A DNA stretch of 64,000 nt, taken from Alloscardovia omnicolens DSM 21503. Lineage in GTDB: Bacteria; Actinomycetota; Actinomycetes; Actinomycetales; Bifidobacteriaceae. Below the pieces are notes generated by a model that was not told the DNA's origin, did no database searches, and saw nothing but the letters and a program-made list of their open reading frames with translations. The position numbers and the translations under genes are program-made. Below, in pieces: positions 27,658 through 36,829 of this stretch. The first letter of the stretch is position 1. Each line of letters opens with the position of its first letter. Location of the stretch: NCBI RefSeq assembly GCF_000420505.1, contig NZ_ATVB01000003.1, positions 62,001-126,000 on the forward strand, written 5' to 3'.

Positions 27658-29139
27658 CAACGGCAAAATAGGATTACTATCGTCTAAACCTCGTACGGCT
27701 CGCATCACAGCATCAAACTGTTCATCTCCCCGACTATCAAAAGGATCGAGCATATGAGCAGTCATCGTATGCGTATTGCGCAATGGCGTTACGCTCACAC
27801 TCGTCCAATCGGCATTCCATCGCATAGACGTAGACCGTACAGCATGAACAAAAGCACCACGCGCAGCAGCACGAGTATCTGAAGGAGCTCGCAATACCGC
27901 TGAACGAATCTGCTCCTTTGTAAAAACAGAATGCATACGCTCATGCTGTACCAAAGCACTGAATACGCTGTCATGCGCTATATCATGATAAGCAAAATCT
28001 ATTTGTTGAGCGCGCACACTATCGGCTCCTCTGCGGCACATAGCCTCAATCAGCTCATACTTAGCTACCCAATCCACCCATAAGCCCAAAGCATGCAAAT
28101 TACCTTGCTCTAACTGATCAAGAGTTTTTGCCCACAACTGTATGCATTGAGCGGCTTCTTCACGCACGTCAGCACGTAAATCATCGGCATGCCTGCTCAT
28201 AAATAGCTCAGCAGCACGGCAGTATTCACGTTGTATAGCTATGGCTGAAAGTTCTCGACCGTCTGCAAGCCGAACGCAAACCGCCCCATTCACATCGCGC
28301 GCTATCACCCGCATAGCCTCACCCGGATCGGCAAGTGCAAGCTCCTCCAAACCGTAATTTTCGCCGCGCGTTCCTGCCTCAATCATGCACAGCACCAGAT
28401 GCGCAGTCATCAGTTTCATCCAATTGGCACGGGGAGAACGATTCGAATCACCCACAATCACATGTAATCGCCTATACACACGTGAATCAGCATGCGGTTC
28501 ATCGCGGGTGTTAATCATGGGACGCGAGCGTGTAGTCGCGGAAGAAATAGTGTCATCCAAAAAATCACTACGCTGAGAAATAAGAAACTCGTTGCCGCGC
28601 ACAGCTCCAGACCCAGCATAGATAATACGCGAGGTTAAAAACGGAATAAAGCAACGTTCTAACATATCTAAGCTGACGCTGCGACGCACTAAATAGTTTT
28701 CATGGCAACCAAAAGAGTGACCTTGAGAATCCGTGTTGTTTTTATACACGTGCACTTTCAGCCCGTTATTGCCCGTGCGTTCACGCAGCATACGTTCGGC
28801 GTTGTGTGCTAAACCCGCCATAAGATTTTCGCCGGCAGCATCTAAGAGCACAGCATCGCGCACAGTACGCGCTTCCGCCGTGGCATACTCAGGATGCGAA
28901 CCCACGTCCAGATACAGGCGCGAACCATTCTCCGTATACGTGTTGGTGGAACGCGATTGCGAAATAACAGGTTCAAACATAACGGCTGCAGCATGAGCAG
29001 CATCAATACCATGCTCTCCCCCAGTGACACTCACCCCGTATTCTGTTTCAATACCAAAAATTCTTTCGAAGGAGGTATCGTGAACTGCAATGCTGGGGGA
29101 CACCTGAGATGAGGTGCTGCTATCGCGAAGTTGGGGCAC
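27652..29139 (-). CDS. pafA: Pup-protein ligase PafA
   Basis: 495 residues. It phosphorylates the Pup C-terminal glutamate and joins it to lysines of target proteins. Family motifs are IFGIETEYGV, LYLDVGSHPEYATAE (catalytic Asp), VYKNNTDS, GCHENYLV and INTRDEPHADS-x-x-YRRLHVIVGDSN. The N-terminus is ~26 residues longer than in mycobacteria. The GTG start overlaps the pup stop (TAGTG) with AGGTGG upstream, implying translational coupling to pup. Last gene of the pupylation operon. Confidence 0.95.
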   Translation of the reverse strand: MPQLRDSSTSSQVSPSIAVHDTSFERIFGIETEYGVSVTGGEHGIDAAHAAAVMFEPVISQSRSTNTYTENGSRLYLDVGSHPEYATAEARTVRDAVLLDAAGENLMAGLAHNAERMLRERTGNNGLKVHVYKNNTDSQGHSFGCHENYLVRRSVSLDMLERCFIPFLTSRIIYAGSGAVRGNEFLISQRSDFLDDTISSATTRSRPMINTRDEPHADSRVYRRLHVIVGDSNRSPRANWMKLMTAHLVLCMIEAGTRGENYGLEELALADPGEAMRVIARDVNGAVCVRLADGRELSAIAIQREYCRAAELFMSRHADDLRADVREEAAQCIQLWAKTLDQLEQGNLHALGLWVDWVAKYELIEAMCRRGADSVRAQQIDFAYHDIAHDSVFSALVQHERMHSVFTKEQIRSAVLRAPSDTRAAARGAFVHAVRSTSMRWNADWTSVSVTPLRNTHTMTAHMLDPFDSRGDEQFDAVMRAVRGLDDSNPILPLI

Positions 29140-29387
29140 TATTCGCCACCTTTTTGCGCGAAACTATTAACGTATTCTTCGGCGTTTTCTTCCAATGTGG
29201 ACTCAATATCATCGAGCACAGCATCTAAATCTAGTGCAGCATCCTCTAATTGCATATCGGTAGTAATATGCTGCTCGTTTTGCACACTCTCTTGAGCCGC
29301 GCCAAACGACTGCGCGCCTCCCAACGATTCAGCACTAAGCGACTGCGTAGATTGAAAAGATTGTCCGCTCGTATTATTTTCAGGCAT
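29139..29387 (-). CDS. pup: Prokaryotic ubiquitin-like protein Pup
   Basis: 82 residues, longer than the ~64 of M. tuberculosis because of a Ser/Gln-rich N-terminus. The C-terminal half [19 protein letters not shown] followed by [10 protein letters not shown] is typical Pup. It ends in GGE, the ligation-ready form, so deamidation by Dop is not required for activation. It is intrinsically disordered as expected. It lies between the phosphatase-like gene (25-base gap) and pafA (1-base overlap). Confidence 0.95.
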   Translation of the reverse strand: MPENNTSGQSFQSTQSLSAESLGGAQSFGAAQESVQNEQHITTDMQLEDAALDLDAVLDDIESTLEENAEEYVNSFAQKGGE

Positions 29388-29412
29388 AATTCTCTATCCG
29401 TTATTTCGTTGT

Positions 29413-30270
29413 TTAGTTTTCAGCTTGAACTGGAAGCAGGTACTCACGCAATTCGTTAATAATTAAACCATTCGATGCCACAACATCATTTGTGCGATAC
29501 CAACTCATTGGTGAACCATCCCATTGCCTTAAACGTCCTTGAGCTTCCCCCACCACCACAGCTGCTGCAGATACGGCAGGAATATCCCACGAATGCAAGC
29601 TTGGTTCAAAATACGCATCATACGTACCATCCGCCACCTTGCACAAATCTAAGGAAGCTGGACCCATACGTTTAATATCAGATGGTAAGCCTGCTAATGC
29701 AGATACCGTGTGCAAAGCACGCTTGGATTCATGCGAGAAGTAAGACATTCCAAAGCACAGCACGGAGTTCTTTAATGTTGCAGTGCTGGTTGGCATAATC
29801 GCGCTACGCTTATCTCCTAATGCAGAGTGGCGAATACGAATAGCGCCATGACCTTTAGCTGCTACATACGTTACATTTAATGCTGGCGCATGAACAACAC
29901 CAATAACTGGTGTTGCTTCACCTGAATCATCAATAGCAAAAACAGATACAGTAACCGTCCACTCCGGCATATTGCGCATATAATTAATAGCACCGTCAAT
30001 GCGTCCAATACACCAATAATAGGAACCTGGAGTACGCTCAGAACCTACTTCTTCCCAGAAGCCATCTAAAGGATTGAGTTGCACTACTTTTTCACGCAAA
30101 TAACGCACTACTGTATCGTCAATATCTGAACTGTATTTTTCACGATTAGCTTCGTCATCTGCACGTGAATTTGTTTTCAACAGATGAGGGGTAAGCTGAT
30201 CTTGTGCCGCATGACGACCAGCATCTTGAGCTACCTTCGCCACCTGCATAGCAAGTTGCTGCAAGTCCAT
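29413..30270 (-). CDS. Inositol-monophosphatase-like protein with altered metal site, inside pupylation locus
   Basis: 285 residues with the IMPase fold: WEEVGSE (73-79, in place of GEE), GRIDGAINY (89-97), and SWDIPAVSAAAV (C-terminal metal motif, Asp219). In active IMPase/FBPase/HisN enzymes the middle motif is D-P-I/L-D-G-T. Here the first Asp is Gly89 and the Thr is Ala94, so one metal ligand and the water-activating residue are missing. It is co-directional with dop upstream (108 bp gap) and pup downstream (25 bp gap). It may be inactive, have a changed substrate, or act as a regulator; no link to pupylation is established. Confidence 0.85.
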   Translation of the reverse strand: MDLQQLAMQVAKVAQDAGRHAAQDQLTPHLLKTNSRADDEANREKYSSDIDDTVVRYLREKVVQLNPLDGFWEEVGSERTPGSYYWCIGRIDGAINYMRNMPEWTVTVSVFAIDDSGEATPVIGVVHAPALNVTYVAAKGHGAIRIRHSALGDKRSAIMPTSTATLKNSVLCFGMSYFSHESKRALHTVSALAGLPSDIKRMGPASLDLCKVADGTYDAYFEPSLHSWDIPAVSAAAVVVGEAQGRLRQWDGSPMSWYRTNDVVASNGLIINELREYLLPVQAEN

Positions 30271-30378
30271 TATTCCTCCCCAGCGAAAAACTATAGGCGT
30301 CTCATATTCGCAGTGTAGTTCACTCGTAGTTTAGTTTGCTCGAACTGTATTCCTACGAAGTCAAAGCTCTTACGAAGT

Positions 30379-31938
30379 CTACTTCGTTAAAGTTGTGAGG
30401 CGCTTTTCTACTTCTTCTATACTAAAGTCAGCCGTAAACGTGTCCGCGCTGTCTGCGCGCGTATATGTTAGCGGATGAGCCATATCAATAATACTGCGTC
30501 TACCCTCTATATCCAACACAACTATATCCCAAGAGACAGAGAGCACATGCGCAGCATACTGCTGTAAGAGTAGACCGCGCGTATATGCGCGCGTTGATGC
30601 AGGAGGAGTGTGCGTAGCGTGCTCTAAAAGAGACGTATCGAATAATCGCTCTGTTTTCTGTGCTACTTTCGCAAAAAGGGATTGCGCATCTATGCGTGCC
30701 CAAGAAATATCCATAGCTTGCAAAAGCGGGCTAGACCACTGAATATTTTTCCTTCTGCGCATAGATTCACACACTTGCCATTTGAGAAGCCATTCTAAAC
30801 GGCTAGCTGCCTCGCTAAGCTGTAAACGTTGCGTATCATCAGCATGCGCTACTTCCAAGCAGTCCAGAAGTACTTTCTGCCATAACTGCACTATTTCATG
30901 TGTATCTTCATCTGGCCAGCGTGGTTCTCCGCGCGAATCTGTATCGTACTGTGCTGCAGCCACAGCATACACCCATGAACGAAGTCGCAGTTGTATATCT
31001 ATAGCACTCAGTTTGTCTCCATTACTCATAGCTACGGGAGCAGCAAGGCTTAAGTCATGCGAAATACTATGCATGGCTTCAACAGGATCTTCCATACTCA
31101 TTGAGCGCACAAAATCGCGTGTTTCATCAGTATCGTAGCTATGTTCCAGAGCCCAGAACAGTAAACTGGTTACACCAAGTTTAAGCAGATCAGGCACATC
31201 CATACGGTTAGCATCGCCCACAATCACATGGAAACGACGATATGTATCGGTGGAATGTGATTCATCGCGTGTATTAACAATAGGACGATGAAAAGTTGTT
31301 TGTAGCCCTTCTTTCATAGCAAAATAATCAGCACGTTGACTTATTTGGAAGCCAGGAGTTTCACTTTCTTCTCCCAGCCCCACTCGCCCTGCTCCTGTGT
31401 AAATTTGGCGGGAGACTGCATGAGCTGTAAACAATGCAGAAAGCATATCGAAAGGCACAGCACGCTCCACCTGGTAATTTTCATGGCTTCCCCAGCTGGC
31501 TCCCTTACCATCCACATTATTGCGATACAAGGTTATAGGCTGCTGTGCTTTTACCATAGCATGCTGCATAATCGCATCTCCAGCATGATTGTAGAGCACA
31601 GCTTCACGAGGACTGATTGTTTCAGGAGAGGAATATTCTGGATGGCAATGATCCACATAGATTCGTGCTCCATTAATATGAGGAGCATTAGTGGCGCGCA
31701 GTTCTTCACGGTCGGTGAGCAGATCAGAAGATACGTGAGCGCGAGGCATATGATAGCCGCGTGCATCATGCACAGGATCTTCATGACCATAATTCCATAC
31801 CACGTGTGCAGTTGACGGAGAAAGAGCACGCACAGCTTCAATCACATCAAAAGATAATTGCGCATGATTTTCGTACTTGCCGCCCACTCGCGATACGCCA
31901 TACTCGGTTTCTAAACCCATCACACGAAGAACACTCAT
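30379..31938 (-). CDS. dop: Deamidase/depupylase Dop
   Basis: 519 residues from ATG 31938 (GTAGGAG SD). It is a PafA homologue that removes Pup from proteins (and deamidates Pup-Gln where needed). Motifs: VMGLETEYGVS, IYVDHCHPEYSSPE, YRNNVDGKGASWGSHENY, INTRDESHSTDTYRRFHVIVGDANR-type sequence, and the Dop-specific loop region around NYGHEDPVHDARG. A GTG at 31980 would add 14 residues made of a tandem duplication and overlap the upstream gene. Because Pup ends in Glu here, depupylation is the expected activity. Confidence 0.95.
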   Translation of the reverse strand: MSVLRVMGLETEYGVSRVGGKYENHAQLSFDVIEAVRALSPSTAHVVWNYGHEDPVHDARGYHMPRAHVSSDLLTDREELRATNAPHINGARIYVDHCHPEYSSPETISPREAVLYNHAGDAIMQHAMVKAQQPITLYRNNVDGKGASWGSHENYQVERAVPFDMLSALFTAHAVSRQIYTGAGRVGLGEESETPGFQISQRADYFAMKEGLQTTFHRPIVNTRDESHSTDTYRRFHVIVGDANRMDVPDLLKLGVTSLLFWALEHSYDTDETRDFVRSMSMEDPVEAMHSISHDLSLAAPVAMSNGDKLSAIDIQLRLRSWVYAVAAAQYDTDSRGEPRWPDEDTHEIVQLWQKVLLDCLEVAHADDTQRLQLSEAASRLEWLLKWQVCESMRRRKNIQWSSPLLQAMDISWARIDAQSLFAKVAQKTERLFDTSLLEHATHTPPASTRAYTRGLLLQQYAAHVLSVSWDIVVLDIEGRRSIIDMAHPLTYTRADSADTFTADFSIEEVEKRLTTLTK

Positions 31939-31963
31939 CGATGCTCCTACCCTATCTGTCTTC

Positions 31964-33556
31964 CTATCTGTCTTCCTCACGCACAGCCATATGAACTTCT
32001 CGCACTCGCCGCCCTGCTAAATCAAGCAGCAAAGCCCATCCTGAAGCAGGTGTATGTGCGCACGTATCATATATATCATCAAATTCATCGCGCACAGCTA
32101 AACGCATCAGGTCACGGTTGAGCAGCACATACGAATTATGGTCAGCATTCGAAGCGTTATACTCATTAAGAGACTGTTTAATAGCCATCATTTTGGCGCG
32201 GTCAGTAATATTTTTCAAACGCGCGCCCGATATCAAGTCACACATACGCACCTGAATATCGCCTTCATCTGAGCGCAACAGTGCCACATGACGTGACGGA
32301 TCATACACATCGTCTATCACAGCGCGAACCAAACCATCAACATCTGCAGCCTGCGTCATATTAGCACCCACATAGCGACGCACAATATCGCTTGCCGCCT
32401 GCTTATCGGGAGCGCCAATCGAAATTTTAATATCTAAACGTCCTGGACGAAGCACAGCCGGATCAATCATGTCTAAACGGTTTGACGCACCAATTACCAC
32501 AACATTATGCAAATCTTCTAAGCCATCTAGCTCAGACAAAAATTGCGGAACCACAGTTGTTTCCACATCCGAGGAGATACCCGAGCCTCGCGTGCGCAGC
32601 AAAGAATCCATCTCATCAATAAAAATAACCACAGCTTTATCGTGGGCGGCAATATCGCGAGCGCGGTCAAAAACCATACGGATCATATGTTCTGCTTCGC
32701 CCACAAACTTACTGAGCACTTCAGGACCTTTAAGAGAAAGAAAAGCTCCGCGTCCTTCTTCTGCGAGGGAATGAGCAATAGCTTTAGCCAGCATGGTTTT
32801 ACCATTTCCTGGAGGACCATACAGCAAAATACCTTTTGCACCTTGCAAACCGTAGAAAGAGTAGAGTTCGCGATGAGTAAAAGGCAGTTGCACAGCATCG
32901 CGAATCTGACGAATTTGAGTGTGCAGACCTCCAATATCGCCAAAACTAATATGCGGATATTCTTCGAGGAGAAGTTCTTGGGCTTTATGCGATTCCATAA
33001 GACGCACAGCAAACTCGCCTGATTCATCGAGCATCACTGTATCTTGAGCTTGAATAGTCTCGTTCGCAGTATCGTAGCCTCGGCGAATAACAACTGTATT
33101 ACCGCTTGCATCGCGCACGAGCAAACGCGAACCTTCTAAAACCTGGGTAACTGTGACCACACGTCCAATAGTTGTTACAGTATCAGCACGCACAACGCGC
33201 ATATTTTCGTCGAGTAGCACCTGCTGTCCGGCGCGCAACTGCATAGGATTCACGTCCGGTGCTACTGCCACCACCATATGACGGTGATTATTGACGATTT
33301 CCACAGTAACGTGGCGCTGACCATGCACAGTAGTATCAGAATCTATGCGTACGAAAGTTGCGCGAGTAAGTGGCGGCGAGCTCAGGGCTGCCATTTTTTC
33401 GCGAGCGCCTTGGAGCTGGTCTGTTGCTTTGCGTAAAGCGCTGGCAAGAGAGTGATTACGCATGCGCAACTGGTCAATTTGGGCTGCATAATCGTGTGCG
33501 CGCGCATTTTCAGCCGAGACGTTTTCAGCCGCTAAGTTTTCAGCTGTCTGATCCAT
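31964..33556 (-). CDS. arc: AAA ATPase forming ring-shaped complexes (ARC/Mpa)
   Basis: 530 residues. An N-terminal coiled coil (about 25-58) starts after an Ala/Glu/Asn-rich repeat, then tandem OB folds (about 65-200). The AAA domain has Walker A GPPGNGKT at 247-254 and VVIFIDEMDSLL. It unfolds pupylated proteins. The C-terminus ends VREEDR and lacks the QYL-type tail with penultimate Tyr that docks Mpa onto the 20S proteasome. No prcBA genes are adjacent. SD AGGGAGG. First gene of the ARC-Dop-phosphatase-Pup-PafA unit. Confidence 0.94.
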   Translation of the reverse strand: MDQTAENLAAENVSAENARAHDYAAQIDQLRMRNHSLASALRKATDQLQGAREKMAALSSPPLTRATFVRIDSDTTVHGQRHVTVEIVNNHRHMVVAVAPDVNPMQLRAGQQVLLDENMRVVRADTVTTIGRVVTVTQVLEGSRLLVRDASGNTVVIRRGYDTANETIQAQDTVMLDESGEFAVRLMESHKAQELLLEEYPHISFGDIGGLHTQIRQIRDAVQLPFTHRELYSFYGLQGAKGILLYGPPGNGKTMLAKAIAHSLAEEGRGAFLSLKGPEVLSKFVGEAEHMIRMVFDRARDIAAHDKAVVIFIDEMDSLLRTRGSGISSDVETTVVPQFLSELDGLEDLHNVVVIGASNRLDMIDPAVLRPGRLDIKISIGAPDKQAASDIVRRYVGANMTQAADVDGLVRAVIDDVYDPSRHVALLRSDEGDIQVRMCDLISGARLKNITDRAKMMAIKQSLNEYNASNADHNSYVLLNRDLMRLAVRDEFDDIYDTCAHTPASGWALLLDLAGRRVREVHMAVREEDR

Positions 33557-33668
33557 TATGCCTCCCTGTGCCTTCTTCTCTTGCGATACATACCATATTC
33601 CTCCCTTAAGGCTACCGCACCGTGGAATTACACGCCACGATTGGCTCAGGCCACGATATTATCGAAAC

Positions 33669-34319
33669 ATGGATAAGCGCATTATTGTGATGGATATTGA
33701 TTCCACCCTGATTGATGAAGAAGTTATTGATGAGCTGGGTGCTGCCTGCGGTTACGGTGAACAAATTGCCGATACTACTGCTCGCGCTATGAATGGCGAG
33801 ATTGATTTTCGCCAAGCATTGCATGAACGTGTGCGCTTATTAGATGGTTTGAGCACAGATATTTTTGAGAAAGTATATGACCGACTGCATGTGACGTATG
33901 GAGCGCGCACCTTGATTGATACTGCGCATGACCGCGGATGGGTTGTGGGCATTGTGTCCGGTGGTTTCCATGAGGTAGCAGATATGTTGGTTCGCGATTT
34001 AGGAATTGATTATTGCTATGCTCATCGTTTAGGCGTGCGCGAAGATGAGCAGGCAGGTTTAGTTCTCGATGGAACCGTTACATCAGACGTGGTAACCAAG
34101 GAGACAAAGAAAGCTCGACTATTCGAGTGGGCTGAGCAAGAAGGCGTTGATATTGCACACACTGTGGCTATTGGTGATGGTGCAAACGATATTCCTATGA
34201 TTCAGGCTGCCGGCGTGGGTATTGCGTTTTGTGCAAAACCAGTTACACGCCAAGCAGCACCTTTCCATATTGATGAACGTGATTTATCGCTTGCTTTAGA
34301 CATTATTGACGCGCACTAA
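33669..34319 (+). CDS. serB: Phosphoserine phosphatase
   Basis: 216 residues, HAD superfamily. It dephosphorylates phosphoserine in serine synthesis. Motif I is DIDSTLIDEEVID, motif II VGIVSGGF, motif IV GDGANDIPMIQAAGVGIAF. The short N-terminus lacks the ACT domain found in larger SerB proteins. ATG 33669 is supported by the HAD start. A -10-like TATTAT (33657-33662) ends six bases before it and there is no SD, so the mRNA may be leaderless. It overlaps rsmB convergently by four bases. Confidence 0.93.
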   Translation: MDKRIIVMDIDSTLIDEEVIDELGAACGYGEQIADTTARAMNGEIDFRQALHERVRLLDGLSTDIFEKVYDRLHVTYGARTLIDTAHDRGWVVGIVSGGFHEVADMLVRDLGIDYCYAHRLGVREDEQAGLVLDGTVTSDVVTKETKKARLFEWAEQEGVDIAHTVAIGDGANDIPMIQAAGVGIAFCAKPVTRQAAPFHIDERDLSLALDIIDAH

Positions 34320-35815
34320 GCGTTTGTGTCCGTTGTATCTTTGCGTAGAACAGCAATGAACATTTGATCAGTATCGTGAATATGCTCAAATAATTGCATG
34401 TCTTGTGCGGCTCCATCTGCACGTGGTTCAGGAACAGGAATAGATGGATTAATGTCGCGCATAATACGTGGCACATCCAGACGTTGCATAGTGCGTCGCT
34501 CAGCTAAAACAGCATCAACAATATGACGTGTTTCATCTAATACAGGTGAGCAGGTGACGTATGCCACCACTCCCCCTGGTTTCAGCGCATCCACAGCGCT
34601 GATAAGCAGTTGCTTTTGGAGAGCGCATAACTCACGCACTCCTTCAGGCGTTTTGCGCCAGCGCGCTTCAGGACGGCGACGCAATGCTCCCAAACCTGAG
34701 CATGGCGCATCCACCAAAATTTTATCGAAAGAATTGGCATAGTGCTCGCCAAATTCAACACCATCAAAACCTGTAATATCGGCAATAACCTCGGTATTAA
34801 TTGCTGCAAGATTATTGCGTACCAGTTGACGACGGTGATCATGCGGTTCGTTCGCTGTTATGCGCGCATTCTGCTGTGTGGCAAGAGAGGCAAGAAGGGC
34901 TGTTTTACCTCCTGGGCCAGCACACATATCGAGCCACTGCTGATTTACGCTCTCGGTATGCGTGCTCGCATGTGCTAAAGCTAAGGCAGCAAGTTGACTT
35001 CCTTCATCTTCAACGCCTACTGTTACGTTTTTAACGCCAGTAAGACGAGCAGGATTAATACCGCGCATGCGCACAGCATAAGGAGAGAGCATTCCTCGTA
35101 CCACGTGCGCTCCCTTTGATTCTGCCTGATCATATACCTCATCGATAGTGGCAAGACCTGGACGCACGCACAAGGTGACTGATGGAGCTTCATTATCTGT
35201 GGCAAGTAACTCATACAGAGCATTGCCTTGACTATTCTGCCACGCATAACCTCCAGCATTCCATGCTTCGCTAAGCTCGCGCACAATCCAGCTAGGATGT
35301 GAAAAACGCACTGACATTCGTGCTAAGGAAACATCCTCAGCGCTCATTGTATCTGAACGTTGAATGCGTGACGTAATATTAACTTCCCATTGCTGTCTGT
35401 TATACGCCGTAATTTTTCGCATCAGCACATTCACAAAACCCCTAGATTGTGCTCCTACTACGCGACGTGCTAAGCTCACGCTTTCGTTCACGCAGGCGTA
35501 ATCAGCTCCATGCATAAACAACCACTGATACGCTCCTATGCGCAGCACATTAATCAGCTTTGTATTAATCGTGCGCAAGGATTTCTTATGAGCAGCTTCA
35601 ATCACACGATCGAGGAGAAGACGCCAACGCAAGGTTCCGTAAACAACATCAGTAACAAAAGCTTTATCTGCATTACTTAAACCCGATTCATCCAGAACCT
35701 GCGGCAGTAACAAATTAGCATAAGCATCTTTTTCTTCTAAACGAGACAGCACACTGTATGCCACGCTACGCGCGGTATGTTGCACCTTATTGTGAGACGA
35801 TGCGCGCTTATTCAC
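34316..35815 (-). CDS. rsmB: 16S rRNA (cytosine-C5)-methyltransferase RsmB
   Basis: 499 residues. The N-terminal NusB-like RNA-binding domain is at about 10-145. The SAM-dependent methyltransferase has DMCAGPGGKTALLASL, DAPCSGLGALRRRPEARW (motif IV Cys) and VTCSPVLDE (motif VI Cys). It methylates C967-equivalent in 16S rRNA. The GTG start overlaps the fmt 3' end by eight bases, so translation is probably coupled. It follows fmt as in other actinobacteria. Confidence 0.93.
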   Translation of the reverse strand: MNKRASSHNKVQHTARSVAYSVLSRLEEKDAYANLLLPQVLDESGLSNADKAFVTDVVYGTLRWRLLLDRVIEAAHKKSLRTINTKLINVLRIGAYQWLFMHGADYACVNESVSLARRVVGAQSRGFVNVLMRKITAYNRQQWEVNITSRIQRSDTMSAEDVSLARMSVRFSHPSWIVRELSEAWNAGGYAWQNSQGNALYELLATDNEAPSVTLCVRPGLATIDEVYDQAESKGAHVVRGMLSPYAVRMRGINPARLTGVKNVTVGVEDEGSQLAALALAHASTHTESVNQQWLDMCAGPGGKTALLASLATQQNARITANEPHDHRRQLVRNNLAAINTEVIADITGFDGVEFGEHYANSFDKILVDAPCSGLGALRRRPEARWRKTPEGVRELCALQKQLLISAVDALKPGGVVAYVTCSPVLDETRHIVDAVLAERRTMQRLDVPRIMRDINPSIPVPEPRADGAAQDMQLFEHIHDTDQMFIAVLRKDTTDTNA

Positions 35816-36758
35816 AATACGCTCCCTCAGCTAAACGCGCTCCACGCGCCCAATCTGCAGCAATCATCTGTTTTTTACCTTGAGCTTTAACCTGCATTAA
35901 CTCTAATACTTCGGTAGCTGTGCCCACCCACACATGTTTTTTCGTAACAGAAAGCATACCTGGCTGAAGTTTAGGTGCTAAATCGCGCTTATCTATGCGA
36001 GCCTGAGCAATATGCAGATTTACCTCATCGTCACCGTTATGCAAAACCGTCCACGCACCTGGCTCCGGAGTGCAAGCGCGAATCTGACGATCAACAGCAA
36101 AAGCTGGAACGCTCCAGCGAATACGAGCATCATCAGGATGAATTTTTGCAGCATGCTCATATGAGCCGCTTTCTTGCTCTACCGGTTTAATCTCACCCGA
36201 TATCAAGCCTTGTAAGCACGAACGTAACAGTAAAGCGCCATCATGAGATAAACGCTGTAACAGTTCTCCTGAAGTTTCATGCTCGCCAATGCTCACGCTG
36301 ACTTGACCAAGCAGCGGACCGTCATCCAATCCTGGTCCAATACGGAAAACAGATGCTCCAGTCACCGTATCTCCCGCCCAAATAGAGCGTTGCACAGGAG
36401 CTGCTCCTCGCCACAGAGGTAATAAGGAGAAATGCAGATTGTACCATCCGCCAGCAATAGCATCGAGAGCTTCTTGCTTAAGCAAATTACCATATGCCAC
36501 AACAGCTGCCATATCTGGCTGAAGCTGCTCAATCTTCTCGAAAAATTCAGGAGATGTAGGTTTATCTTCAATCACAGGAAGCCCCATCTCTAACGCCACC
36601 TGCTTAACAGGGCTCGGCATCAGTTTACGTCCGCGCCCCTGAGGCGCATCCGGACGTGTAAGCACAGCAACAACCTCTATATCGCCTCTTGCTTCAATGA
36701 GGGCACGCAAAGGTTCTACAGCAACATCAGGAGTTCCAGCAAAAAGAATACGAGTCAT
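35808..36758 (-). CDS. fmt: Methionyl-tRNA formyltransferase
   Basis: 316 residues. It formylates initiator Met-tRNA with 10-formyl-THF. Motifs: LFAGTPDVAVEPLRAL, NLHFSLLPLWRGAAPVQRSI (catalytic Asn/His region) and GASVFRIGPGLDDGPLL. Full length with the C-terminal tRNA-binding domain. SD AGGAGG. It lies 71 bp downstream of priA, and rsmB follows with overlap. Confidence 0.96.
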   Translation of the reverse strand: MTRILFAGTPDVAVEPLRALIEARGDIEVVAVLTRPDAPQGRGRKLMPSPVKQVALEMGLPVIEDKPTSPEFFEKIEQLQPDMAAVVAYGNLLKQEALDAIAGGWYNLHFSLLPLWRGAAPVQRSIWAGDTVTGASVFRIGPGLDDGPLLGQVSVSIGEHETSGELLQRLSHDGALLLRSCLQGLISGEIKPVEQESGSYEHAAKIHPDDARIRWSVPAFAVDRQIRACTPEPGAWTVLHNGDDEVNLHIAQARIDKRDLAPKLQPGMLSVTKKHVWVGTATEVLELMQVKAQGKKQMIAADWARGARLAEGAYCE

Positions 36759-36829
36759 TTTTCCTCCTAGAGTAAGTTCTTTGAAAGTAGGTTAAGTAGA
36801 TTGAGTAGGTTGTTTTAGTATCAGTTGTC

